Shown in pieces: positions 35,037 through 43,569 of a DNA stretch of 64,000 nucleotides (within the stretch, counting starts at the first letter, position 1; each line of letters begins with the position of its first letter). Below the pieces are notes generated by a model, which did no database searches, was not told the DNA's origin, and saw only the letters and a list, made by a program, of their open reading frames with translations. Position numbers and translations under genes: made by a program. Where the stretch lies: the NCBI GenBank assembly GCA_030536255.1, contig JAUNQI010000002.1, forward strand, positions 62,001-126,000. Direction: 5' to 3'. This stretch comes from Eubacteriales bacterium (GTDB lineage: Bacteria > Bacillota > Clostridia > Oscillospirales > Oscillospiraceae).

Positions 35037-36923
35037 ATGAAGGTAAAACGAAAAATACCATATATAATAATAATTCTGCTCGTCCTGATTTATCTCGCAG
35101 CGATTTTTATAGCGGGTTTTTCAAATCCGATTGGGCTGATCGATACGGTTGAAGTGCTTTCCGGAAATGCCAAGGTACGTCTTTCAAGCGGGAAATATCC
35201 GGTTGAAACAGCTGATCTGGCTGTAGTAATTACGCCGGAGGATGTTGCCGCTCTGGATGGATTTACCAGCCTCCGGAATGCCGACTTTTCCGGAAGTACC
35301 TGCTACAGTGAGATCATGCAGTGGCAGGCGCTCCATCCTGAAGTTGCGGTAAGATATACTGTGGATCTTCCGAACGGAAAGTCCGTTACAAACAATACGG
35401 CTGAGGTAGATTTTACAGGGCTTTCTCATGAGAATGTTCAGCCAACGCTGGAAAAGCTTCAGTATCTTCCGAATCTGGTAAGTATTGATCTCGGGTCTTC
35501 TTCCCAGTCTGCTTCTCCCGTTACAAATGAAGATATTTCTCTTATCAAAGCGAGCTATCCGAATGCACTGGTGTCCTATTCCGTTGATCTTCTCGGGAAA
35601 ACCTATTCGATTTACGATGATTACGCGGATCTTGCCGGTCTTACGTCCTCCGGAGTTCAGGATGCGATAAACAAGCTTTCTTATCTTCCGAATCTCAGCA
35701 GGATCAGTATTGCGACCAATGCCACCACCGATGGTAGCCTGACGTGGGGAGATCTTACGACGATAACATCCGCTCTTCCCAATGCAGTTCTGGATTATAA
35801 TTTCCAGGTTTGCGGAGTCAGCGCTACTATGGCGGATACGAGCCTTGATCTTTCCTCCATTACTCATGCCGATGTGGATTCTGTTCTGGCAGTTATTCCG
35901 GGGATGAACCAGCTCAGCTGGCTGAATATCGGCGGAGATTATAATGATCTTTCCAGGGATGATATCGACAGGCTCTATGCTGCCTGCCCGAATGCTGTCT
36001 TCTCCTATTCGACCTCCCTGTGGGGAAAGGTTATCAATTATGCAGATGAGGCTCTTGATTTCAATCATATTTCCATGAATGATCAGGGTGCTGCCGTTAA
36101 GAATCTGCTTCCGTATATGAGAAACTGCAAAACGCTGGATATGGATTCCTGTGATGTTGACAATGATCACATGGCAGCCATAAGGGATGAATTCCCGAAT
36201 ATTGATGTTATCTGGAGAATCTGGTTTGCCGGATACTCTGTCAGAACGAACGTTGAAACGATCCTCGCGTCGAAAGCATCCAAGTACGGCGTAGTAACGA
36301 ATAATGAAGGCGCAAAGCTGAAATACTGCACGAAGGTTAAGAATCTTGACCTCGGGCATAATCAGGATCTGTCAGACTGCTCCTTCGTGGCGTATATGCC
36401 GGAACTGGAAGTCTGTATTCTGGGCATGAACAACATCGACAGCATTGAGGCATTCAGGAACTGCCCGAATATCGAATATTTTGAGTGCAACACCAATAAA
36501 GTGTCTGATCTGAGTCCTCTTTCGGAGGCTTATAACCTGCATCATCTGAACATCGGCGGAGATCCCGGCATTTCAGATATTTCTCCGCTGTATAATCTGA
36601 CTCAGCTTCAGAGACTGTATGTAGGAAATGATCCTATTCCTCAGGAACAGAAAGAAGAACTGAAGTCCCGTGTCGCCGCATCGGGTAATCCTAAATTCGA
36701 ACTGAATGACGATGTTCCTGCTGACGGACCGACCGAGGGTATGTGGAGATATGATAACGTTGCTCCCGGCGATGACAACTGGAAGCATATGCAGGAATAC
36801 GGATGGGCGGAAATGGTGCGTCATCCGAGATATGAAGAAGTAAGGCAGATATTCAACTATGATGCCGGTCTCGGTGCATACTCTACGCCGGAGAATGACC
36901 CGCTGTACTATCCGCACGACTGA
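35037..36923 (+). CDS. Membrane-anchored tandem-repeat and leucine-rich-repeat surface protein
   Basis: 628 residues. One N-terminal transmembrane helix (about 8-28) anchors the protein outside the membrane. Five tandem copies of a ~70-residue unit follow (about 47-112, 113-185, 186-258, 259-328, 329-397). Each starts near x-G-K, has an L-D-L/I-D-L strand and ends in P-N-A/V-x-x-x-Y-x-x-x-L or, in the last copy, W-R-I-W-F. The last copy carries the family's near-invariant 'LDMDSC' block. Internalin-like leucine-rich repeats occupy about 427-530, and a C-terminal region ends in N-D-P-L-Y-Y-P-H-D. The stop overlaps the next paralogue's start (TGATG). Function unknown; peptide or glycan binding at the surface is a guess. 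Confidence 0.75.
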   Translation: MKVKRKIPYIIIILLVLIYLAAIFIAGFSNPIGLIDTVEVLSGNAKVRLSSGKYPVETADLAVVITPEDVAALDGFTSLRNADFSGSTCYSEIMQWQALHPEVAVRYTVDLPNGKSVTNNTAEVDFTGLSHENVQPTLEKLQYLPNLVSIDLGSSSQSASPVTNEDISLIKASYPNALVSYSVDLLGKTYSIYDDYADLAGLTSSGVQDAINKLSYLPNLSRISIATNATTDGSLTWGDLTTITSALPNAVLDYNFQVCGVSATMADTSLDLSSITHADVDSVLAVIPGMNQLSWLNIGGDYNDLSRDDIDRLYAACPNAVFSYSTSLWGKVINYADEALDFNHISMNDQGAAVKNLLPYMRNCKTLDMDSCDVDNDHMAAIRDEFPNIDVIWRIWFAGYSVRTNVETILASKASKYGVVTNNEGAKLKYCTKVKNLDLGHNQDLSDCSFVAYMPELEVCILGMNNIDSIEAFRNCPNIEYFECNTNKVSDLSPLSEAYNLHHLNIGGDPGISDISPLYNLTQLQRLYVGNDPIPQEQKEELKSRVAASGNPKFELNDDVPADGPTEGMWRYDNVAPGDDNWKHMQEYGWAEMVRHPRYEEVRQIFNYDAGLGAYSTPENDPLYYPHD

Positions 36924-38167
36924 TGAAAAAGAGAATTCATTTAATACTTTTTGTCTTTGCCGCTGTTTTCCTTTTGTCGGGCTGCATCGGCGCATCGGCG
37001 GGCTCGCATGAGCCTGTTCCTGAGCCAACAGTTATCCCTACCCCGGAGCCTACTCCGGAACCGACGCCGGAGCCTTTTGCTGACGGTTTTGATCTCTGCG
37101 GAAAGCATTATGATACAAATACCCGGACGATCGATCTGAGAGGTTATACTGCGGAAGATACGGAGCTTCTTCTGGAGGTCAAGCCTTATCTGACTTCTCT
37201 TTCTCATATAGAGCTTGGAGATGACACCCGCTTTCCTCTGACCTGGGAAGAGATCCGGGAACTGGAAGAAGCATTCCCGGGAGTAAAAGTTCATTATCAG
37301 TTTACGATCTATGATAAGATGTTTTCTCTCCAGGATGAAAAGCTGGATCTGAATCACAGAACGATCGATGATCAGGGTGAGCTGATCAGGAAGATTATTC
37401 CATGTATGCCCGCGCTGAAATACGTGGATCTGGATACCTGTGGAATAGATAATGAGCATTGCGCGGCGATTAGGGATGAGTTTCCGAATGTAGAGGTCGT
37501 CTGGAGAATATGGTTCGGGAGCGGAGGAAGATATACGGCCAGAACCGACGTGGAGCGTATCCTTGCTTCCAAGCCGTCTGCATTTGGCGCGCTTACCGCT
37601 GAAAATACCCATGACCTGATGTATTGCACAAAGGTGAGATATTTGGATCTGGGCCACAATGATGCGCTTGGAGCAATAGATTTCTGCGCGTATATGCCGG
37701 ATCTGGAAGTGGCTATTATTGCGATGACCTTTAAGGTAAAGGATCTCACTCCACTGCAGAATTGCACAAAGCTTGAGTTCCTTGAGCTGCAGTCAAATGA
37801 TATAACGGACGTTTCTCCTCTCGCAGGATTAAAAGATCTCCAGTATCTGAATCTGGTACAGAATTTTGAACTTGAGGATATTACTCCTCTCTTCGGGCTC
37901 AGAAAGTTGAAGAAGCTGTATCTCGGCTGCACGGATCCGGTACCGAAGGTGCAGGTGGATGCCTTTAAGGCGCTGATGCCAAAATGCGCGGTAAATACAA
38001 TTTCCTTTGATCCGCATGAAGGTGACTGGCGCTATGACTTCAGCAGAGAGTCACATTTAAGTGAGCGCTATGAGCTTCTCAAAGAACAGTTTGGTTATAA
38101 CGGAGATGCTTCTCCCTACAGCATACCGATGAATGACCCGCTGTATTACCCTCATGATGAGGATTGA
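36923..38167 (+). CDS. Lipoprotein paralogue with two ~70-residue repeats plus leucine-rich repeats
   Basis: 414 residues. Signal peptide with lipobox L-S-G-C (Cys21), then a Pro/Glu/Thr linker (about 30-52). Two copies of the repeat unit (about 59-129 and 130-198); the second has 'YVDLDTCGIDNEH' and ends W-R-I-W-F. Leucine-rich repeats span about 225-330 ('LDLGHN', 'DVSPLAGLKDLQYLNL'). The C-terminus again ends N-D-P-L-Y-Y-P-H-D. It shares its start base with the upstream paralogue's stop, so the two are translationally coupled. Function unknown. Confidence 0.78.
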   Translation: MKKRIHLILFVFAAVFLLSGCIGASAGSHEPVPEPTVIPTPEPTPEPTPEPFADGFDLCGKHYDTNTRTIDLRGYTAEDTELLLEVKPYLTSLSHIELGDDTRFPLTWEEIRELEEAFPGVKVHYQFTIYDKMFSLQDEKLDLNHRTIDDQGELIRKIIPCMPALKYVDLDTCGIDNEHCAAIRDEFPNVEVVWRIWFGSGGRYTARTDVERILASKPSAFGALTAENTHDLMYCTKVRYLDLGHNDALGAIDFCAYMPDLEVAIIAMTFKVKDLTPLQNCTKLEFLELQSNDITDVSPLAGLKDLQYLNLVQNFELEDITPLFGLRKLKKLYLGCTDPVPKVQVDAFKALMPKCAVNTISFDPHEGDWRYDFSRESHLSERYELLKEQFGYNGDASPYSIPMNDPLYYPHDED

Positions 38168-38209
38168 TTTTCATTGTTTTTATTTTTTCTCTAACGGAGG
38201 ATATACCAT

Positions 38210-39190
38210 ATGACGAATAATCTCAGACCAGAATCCATGCAGCGTATTACTTCCAGAGCGCTTGCCGAAAGCTTTATTGCAGAGCAGATCCCTCTTCTGC
38301 AGGAACAGATCGGGGACAGCAAGGTACTTCTTGCTCTCTCCGGAGGAGTTGATTCTTCTGTTGTAGCAGCTCTTCTGATCAAGGCAGTGGGCGATCAGCT
38401 GACTTGTGTTCATGTAAATCACGGTCTGCTTCGTAAGGGCGAGCCTGAGCAGGTTGTTGACGTGTTCCGCAATCAGATGGGAGCCAACCTTGTTTATGTT
38501 GATGCAGTTGACAGATTTCTGGATAAACTGGCTGGAGTAGCCGATCCCGAACAGAAACGTAAGATTATTGGCAAAGAATTTATAGACGTTTTTGCCGAAG
38601 AGGCAAAAAAGCTGGACGGAATAAACTTCCTGGCACAGGGAACGATTTATCCCGACATCCTTGAGAGTGACGGCGTTAAGAGCCATCATAATGTCGGAGG
38701 CCTTCCGGAAGAGCTTAATTTTGAGCTGGTAGAGCCGGTTCGTCTGCTTTATAAGGATGAAGTCCGTCAGGTCGGACTTGCTCTGGGTCTTCCTGAGAAT
38801 ATGGTATATCGTCAGCCGTTCCCCGGCCCGGGACTCGGAGTCCGCTGTGTCGGTGCAATTACCAGAGACCGTCTGGAAGCAGTAAGAGAGAGTGATTCAA
38901 TCCTGCGTGAAGAGTTCGCGGCTGCAGGGCTTCAGGGGAAAGTATGGCAGTACTTCACGGTTGTTCCTCCGTTTACTTCTACCGGTATTAAAAACGGGAA
39001 ACGTACGGATGACTGGCTCGTTATTATCCGTGCGGTCAACAGTGTTGACGCAACCTCCGCTACGATCGAGCCGCTGCCCTATGAGCTCCTTTACAAGATC
39101 CGTGACAGAATTTTGGCTGAGGTTTCCGGTGTAAACCGTGTGCTTTATGATCTCAGTGACAAGCCTGTTGCAACGATCGAGTACGAATAA
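38210..39190 (+). CDS. guaA: GMP synthase ATP-pyrophosphatase subunit (no glutamine amidotransferase domain)
   Basis: 326 residues covering only the synthetase half of GuaA. The PP-loop S44-G-G-V-D-S49, 'GTIYPDILES', 'KSHHNVGG', 'RQPFPGPGLGVR' and the C-terminal dimerisation motif 'KPVATIEYE' are all intact. Bacterial GuaA is normally ~510-520 residues with an N-terminal class-I glutaminase; archaeal enzymes are split. No amidotransferase gene lies in the window, and the frame upstream offers no missing domain. The enzyme converts XMP to GMP with ATP and ammonia, delivered by a separate subunit or free. ACGGAGG precedes the ATG, 42 nt after the lipoprotein gene, with no terminator between. 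Confidence 0.93.
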   Translation: MTNNLRPESMQRITSRALAESFIAEQIPLLQEQIGDSKVLLALSGGVDSSVVAALLIKAVGDQLTCVHVNHGLLRKGEPEQVVDVFRNQMGANLVYVDAVDRFLDKLAGVADPEQKRKIIGKEFIDVFAEEAKKLDGINFLAQGTIYPDILESDGVKSHHNVGGLPEELNFELVEPVRLLYKDEVRQVGLALGLPENMVYRQPFPGPGLGVRCVGAITRDRLEAVRESDSILREEFAAAGLQGKVWQYFTVVPPFTSTGIKNGKRTDDWLVIIRAVNSVDATSATIEPLPYELLYKIRDRILAEVSGVNRVLYDLSDKPVATIEYE

Positions 39191-39216
39191 TTTCAGAGAG
39201 TCATTATTCATAATGA

Positions 39217-39262
39217 AAAGAGCTAACTGATCTTGATGGGGTCAGTTAGCTCTTTCTGATTT
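39217..39262 (+). terminator. Terminator after guaA
   Basis: 14-bp perfect stem (39217-39230 against 39242-39255), 11-nt loop, followed by a T-rich run. Confidence 0.88.
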
Positions 39263-39343
39263 TCTTTTTCTGCGAGGGAAAAGATTGTCCCTTCAATATG
39301 GCAATCTTATGTCTTTATACAGGTCAGAGCAAAAACAGGGAGT

Positions 39344-39371
39344 TTGACTTCTTATTGAGTTATGATATAAT
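39344..39371 (+). promoter_or_regulatory. Promoter of the DUF6020-GT2 pair
   Basis: TTGACT (39344-39349) and TATAAT (39366-39371), 16-nt spacer. Confidence 0.75.
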
Positions 39372-39416
39372 AAAATGCTAACAATAAATCTGATATAAGA
39401 ATTGACAGGTCTGTAA

Positions 39417-41198
39417 ATGAGAGAAAACAGATTGAACAATGATAAAAAACTGTTCTTTCAGACTGCCTTAATCTTCGCATGGCTGGCAGTTCTGAAGGAT
39501 TCGGATGCCTATTATTCTCCGTATCTGATCATGGGTCTGGCGGGAATTGTGTTTGCTGTTTTGAGAAACAGCAAAACGCAACGCTTTTTCTCAGGAGAAA
39601 AAAGATCAGTACGCATTTTCGGCGTTCTGCTGAGTGTCCTGTTTTCCCTTGCTGTTGCTGCGGCAAATTATTCTCTTTTTACAGAGCCGTTGATTTCCTC
39701 TTCTCTCGGGGAAATAACCGGTGCAGTGTATGGAATTGTATTGCTGTTGATCTGTCTGGCAGGCGGATATACAGTTTGCGGCAGTATTCTGAGCTTCCTC
39801 TGTGAGTGCGGAGAAAACGAAGCTTCGAATCTTTTTGGCACAGAACGGAAGGGTTCTTCTGTTCGGATCTTTTTTATTACAGCTGTCATTATTGCAGCTA
39901 TAGACTGCTGTGTCCTGTTTCTGGGAAAATATCCGGGTCTTCTTACGGAGGACAGTATTTCTCAGATCGATCAGCTTATGAGCGGAACTTATTCGAACCA
40001 TCATCCGTATTATCATACTATGATCATAAAGCTTTGCATGAAGCTTGGATTTGCTGTCTTTAAAAATTATAATGCTGCAGTAGCTGTATATTGTGTTTTC
40101 CAGATCATCGTTGTGGCCTGCACCTTCGGATATGCTGTTTCTACACTTAACAGAATGGGCCTTTCAACAAAATATATATTGATATGTATCCTATGGTATG
40201 CACTTCTTCCATGTCATATTCTGTACAGTATTACAGTATGGAAAGACATTTTGTTTGGAGCGACGGTTACGGTTTTCCTCATAACAGCTTTCAGAATACT
40301 GAAGGGGATCGGAAGCTGCAGTATCCCGACCTGGATCCTTCTGGTTGTTTCGGGAATCGGGGCCTGCCTTTTGAGGACGAACGGATGGATTACGTTCTTT
40401 GCAGCCTTCCCGTTCTTCTGCCTTCTGTTTTTCAAAAAGAACAGGAAACTGTGCGGCGCTTTTCTCGGGATTCTTGCTGTTTCGTTTATCCTGAAGAACC
40501 CTGTCCTTGATGCAATCGGAGTGAGTCGAACCGATACAATAGAGTCTCTGTCAATTCCGGCTCAGCAGATCGCTCGTGTCATCAAGGAATGCAAGGATGA
40601 TCTTACGGATGAGCAGAGAGAGGCTCTGGATAAGATCGTTGATGTTAACCATGTATATTTGTGGTACAGTGAATTTATATCAAATCCCGTGAAAGATCTG
40701 GTACGGCTTACCGGGGATCAGGAGTATCTCCGTTCGCATATGAAGGATTATCTCAGATATTATATCGAGATAGGACTTGCCCATCCAAAGCAGTATTTTG
40801 AAGCATGGGTGGAAGAGACAAAGGGATACTGGAACAGCGGATATGATTACTGGATCGTATCGGATATGGTTTCGGAAAACTCCTACGGAATAACGCGTAC
40901 GGTGAGATCTCCGCTGATCGCATCGCTGACGGATCAGTATGTAAATCTTTTCGGGGGAAGCGAGCTTCTCCGCCCGCTCCAGAGCATTGGATTTTACGTC
41001 TGGATAATGATTTTCCTTGCATATGCAGCATTTGTTCAGGGACGAAAAGAAGCAGGCTTCCTGTTTATTCCGTTAATAATTTACGTGGCTTCTCTGCTGG
41101 CGGCAACGCCGGTGTTTGCGGAATTCAGATATACATATTTGATCTTCTGCATCTTTCCTTTCCTCGTTTTTTCACCGTTTTATAAAGGAGAAAGCTGA
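39417..41198 (+). CDS. DUF6020-like multi-pass membrane protein (GT-C-type candidate)
   Basis: 593 residues with roughly 11-13 hydrophobic segments and a ~150-residue extracytoplasmic region (about 365-510). After the fifth or so helix comes 'KYPGLLTEDSISQ' and 'NHHPYYHT', a charged first-loop motif like that of GT-C glycosyltransferases and DUF6020 proteins. These enzymes transfer sugars from a polyprenyl-phosphate donor outside the membrane. A GT2 gene starts 2 nt after its stop, consistent with a donor-synthase/transferase pair. The catalytic role is inferred. Confidence 0.65.
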   Translation: MRENRLNNDKKLFFQTALIFAWLAVLKDSDAYYSPYLIMGLAGIVFAVLRNSKTQRFFSGEKRSVRIFGVLLSVLFSLAVAAANYSLFTEPLISSSLGEITGAVYGIVLLLICLAGGYTVCGSILSFLCECGENEASNLFGTERKGSSVRIFFITAVIIAAIDCCVLFLGKYPGLLTEDSISQIDQLMSGTYSNHHPYYHTMIIKLCMKLGFAVFKNYNAAVAVYCVFQIIVVACTFGYAVSTLNRMGLSTKYILICILWYALLPCHILYSITVWKDILFGATVTVFLITAFRILKGIGSCSIPTWILLVVSGIGACLLRTNGWITFFAAFPFFCLLFFKKNRKLCGAFLGILAVSFILKNPVLDAIGVSRTDTIESLSIPAQQIARVIKECKDDLTDEQREALDKIVDVNHVYLWYSEFISNPVKDLVRLTGDQEYLRSHMKDYLRYYIEIGLAHPKQYFEAWVEETKGYWNSGYDYWIVSDMVSENSYGITRTVRSPLIASLTDQYVNLFGGSELLRPLQSIGFYVWIMIFLAYAAFVQGRKEAGFLFIPLIIYVASLLAATPVFAEFRYTYLIFCIFPFLVFSPFYKGES

Positions 41199-41200
41199 AA

Positions 41201-42151
41201 ATGGATAAAATAGCAGTTCTTATTCCGTGTTATAATGAGGCGAAGACAATAGAAAAAGTGGTTACAGATTTCCGGAAAGCTCTCCCGGAGGCTGTTGTCT
41301 ATGTCTATGATAATAATTCTACTGACGGGACTGCAGCTGTTGCTGAGGCCGCCGGCGCCGTTGTAAGGCATGAATACAAGCAAGGTAAGGGCAATGTGAT
41401 CCGCAGAATGTTCCGGGAAATCGACGCCGAGGCGTATATCATGGCTGACGGGGATGACACTTATCCGGCGGATGCCGCTCCGGAGCTGGTTCGCCCGGTA
41501 CTGGAGAAAAATGCAGACATGGTTGTGGGTGACAGACTCTCTTCCACGTATTTTACGGAGAACAAGAGACCATTTCATAATTTCGGAAATGTTCTTGTCA
41601 GAAAGAGCATCAATGTTCTCTTCAAAAATAATATCAAGGATATTATGACCGGATACCGGGCGTTCAGCTATGAGTTTGTAAAGACGTTCCCGGTTCTTTC
41701 CAAAGGGTTCGAGATTGAAACGGAAATGAGCATACATGCCATCGACAAGAATATGCTTGTTGAAAACGTTGTGATAGAATATCGGGACAGACCCGAAGGC
41801 AGCGAATCCAAGCTGAATACCTACTCTGATGGATTCAAGGTTCTGAAGACGATCCTGAAGCTGTATAAAAACTATAAGCCGATGGGATTTTTCGGGATCA
41901 TAGCGCTGGTTCTTGCTGTCGTTGCAATCGGTTTCTTTATTCCGATTGCTGTTAAATTTATCCGGACTGGATATGTTCCGAACTTTCCGACTCTTATCGT
42001 GTGCTGCTTTACCATGCTTGCGGCAATTCAGTCCCTGTTCGCGGGAATGACGCTGCAGACAATGCTTCATAAGAACCGGCAGGATTTTGAAATGAATCTC
42101 CAGCAGGTTTCAGAATGGAAGAAAGCAAAAACGAAAAGCCTTCAGGATTAA
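41201..42151 (+). CDS. Membrane GT2 glycosyltransferase (polyprenyl-phosphate sugar synthase-like)
   Basis: 316 residues. The GT-A domain (about 1-215) has 'VLIPCYNEAKTIEKVV', an N-N-S-T-D-G-T nucleotide-binding segment and the metal motif D83-G-D-D86. Two transmembrane helices fill most of the last ~90 residues. This is the layout of dolichol/undecaprenyl-phosphate hexose synthases. It would load a sugar onto a lipid carrier for the upstream membrane transferase. The sugar is unknown. The terminator stem overlaps its last codons. Confidence 0.85.
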   Translation: MDKIAVLIPCYNEAKTIEKVVTDFRKALPEAVVYVYDNNSTDGTAAVAEAAGAVVRHEYKQGKGNVIRRMFREIDAEAYIMADGDDTYPADAAPELVRPVLEKNADMVVGDRLSSTYFTENKRPFHNFGNVLVRKSINVLFKNNIKDIMTGYRAFSYEFVKTFPVLSKGFEIETEMSIHAIDKNMLVENVVIEYRDRPEGSESKLNTYSDGFKVLKTILKLYKNYKPMGFFGIIALVLAVVAIGFFIPIAVKFIRTGYVPNFPTLIVCCFTMLAAIQSLFAGMTLQTMLHKNRQDFEMNLQQVSEWKKAKTKSLQD

Positions 42152-42170
42152 TTTCCTGAAGGCTTTTCGT
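42131..42170. terminator. Bidirectional terminator between convergent genes
   Basis: Perfect 17-bp stem (42131-42147 against 42154-42170) with loop TTAATT. It contains the 3' end of the GT2 coding region and ends 3 nt before the stop of the minus-strand repeat protein. Confidence 0.85.
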
Positions 42171-42172
42171 TA

Positions 42173-43537
42173 TCAGCTTATTGATGCCTGTTCTGCGTTA
42201 TGAGCAGGCTTTCCGTAAAACCATTCAACCTGATCACCGACGACCGGCTGACCGTGAGGAGTGGTGGTATACGGATCATTCTGCGAGAAATTATATGCGG
42301 AATTGTTCGGAGCACGGTAATGGAAGATATCACACATCTCCTGATAGCGAGGGACTCTGTTTTCCGGAGAATTTCCGATTCCGACATCAATGAATCTCCA
42401 GTGTTCTCCGACGCTGTTTTCCGTTGTGTTTACTTCACAGTTCGGGTGGTTTGCCTTGAACTGTTCAATCTGTTCATCCGGGACGTAGTAGCTTGTTCCG
42501 GCGATATACAGGCGCTCAAGCTTCGGAAGAACATCGGCAGGAATAATTGCCGAGATATCGCTTACGTTGTAGCAGGAACAGAGCATAAGATCCGTGAGAT
42601 TTTCCAGCTCGGCAATCGGAGAAATATCCGACATGGAGCTTCCGAAAAGCTCAAGATAACGAAGCTTTTTGCAATAAACCAGATCGGAGATATCCCGAAG
42701 GTAGTTTTCATAGGTAATAAAGACCTCAAGATTCGGCATATATCTCAGAAACAGCGTGGAACGCATGTTGCTGTTATGCCCGAGATCGAGATTTACAACA
42801 TCGGTGCAGTAGGTAAGAGGAATACAGCTTTCATCATTTGTTATTCCGGCGTAATCACCCGTACCGGAGAGTGAAGCGAGAATCGTTTTCACATCTGTGC
42901 GGACGCTGTAGTTCATAGTACCGAAAAATACGCGCCATACAACTTTTATGTTGGGGAAAGCGTCCCGGATCTGAACCATATGCTCATCATCAACGCCGCA
43001 GGAATCCATATCAAGATATGTGCATTTCTTCATGCAGGGGAGCGCTGCCATAACAGCTTCTCCGTTGTCATCAACATGGATCATGCGCAGATCAATATAA
43101 TCGGTATCCAGTGTCATCGGTTCGCCGTAAAGACTGAAGCTGTAATGGATGTCCGCCTGCGGGGCGGCTTCCTGAAGCTTTGCAATATTATCCCAGGAAA
43201 TTTTAGTAGTCGTTTCATCGCCTAACTCTATGGAGTTCAGGAAAGCCATGTGCGGAGCTGCAGCGCAGAACAGAGAGAAATCATCCGACGTTATTCCAGT
43301 GAGATCGAGATGCGTATCATCGATCGTATAGTGCCTGCCGCAGAGATCAAAACCGTCCGGAAACGGTCTGGGGGTAGGAGTAGGAGTCGGAACAGGGGTG
43401 GGATCAGGGGTTGGAATGGGTGTAGGTTCCGGTGTCGGAGCTGGTTTCATGAGTGCCGGAAAGCTGCACCCGGATAATATCAGTAATGCGGCAAAGAGAA
43501 TGCAGATCAGAGAAATACTGCGGTAAGATTTATTCAT
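42173..43537 (-). CDS. Lipoprotein paralogue with two ~70-residue repeats plus leucine-rich repeats
   Basis: 454 residues. Lipobox L-S-G-C (Cys24), then a Pro-Thr-rich linker (33-58). Repeat units at about 66-136 and 137-204; the second contains 'YLDMDSCGVDDEHM' and ends W-R-V-F-F. Leucine-rich repeats follow at about 235-350. The C-terminus has N-D-P-Y-T-T-T-P-H-G, a variant of the N-D-P-L-Y-Y-P-H ending of the + strand pair. It starts 32 nt after the next paralogue with no terminator, so the two form an operon. Function unknown. Confidence 0.78.
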   Translation of the reverse strand: MNKSYRSISLICILFAALLILSGCSFPALMKPAPTPEPTPIPTPDPTPVPTPTPTPRPFPDGFDLCGRHYTIDDTHLDLTGITSDDFSLFCAAAPHMAFLNSIELGDETTTKISWDNIAKLQEAAPQADIHYSFSLYGEPMTLDTDYIDLRMIHVDDNGEAVMAALPCMKKCTYLDMDSCGVDDEHMVQIRDAFPNIKVVWRVFFGTMNYSVRTDVKTILASLSGTGDYAGITNDESCIPLTYCTDVVNLDLGHNSNMRSTLFLRYMPNLEVFITYENYLRDISDLVYCKKLRYLELFGSSMSDISPIAELENLTDLMLCSCYNVSDISAIIPADVLPKLERLYIAGTSYYVPDEQIEQFKANHPNCEVNTTENSVGEHWRFIDVGIGNSPENRVPRYQEMCDIFHYRAPNNSAYNFSQNDPYTTTPHGQPVVGDQVEWFYGKPAHNAEQASIS

Positions 43538-43569
43538 ATTGTGCCTCTTGTCATATTTTTACAGCGGGA

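Noticed and set aside
35184-36359. 391-residue open frame antisense to the five-repeat surface protein
   Set aside because: It mirrors a gene with signal/anchor, repeats and a promoter; its Ile/Arg-rich product has no recognisable fold or start site.
38168-38209. Purine riboswitch upstream of guaA
   Set aside because: Only 42 nt separate guaA from the preceding gene, too short for an aptamer, and no purine-aptamer core is present.
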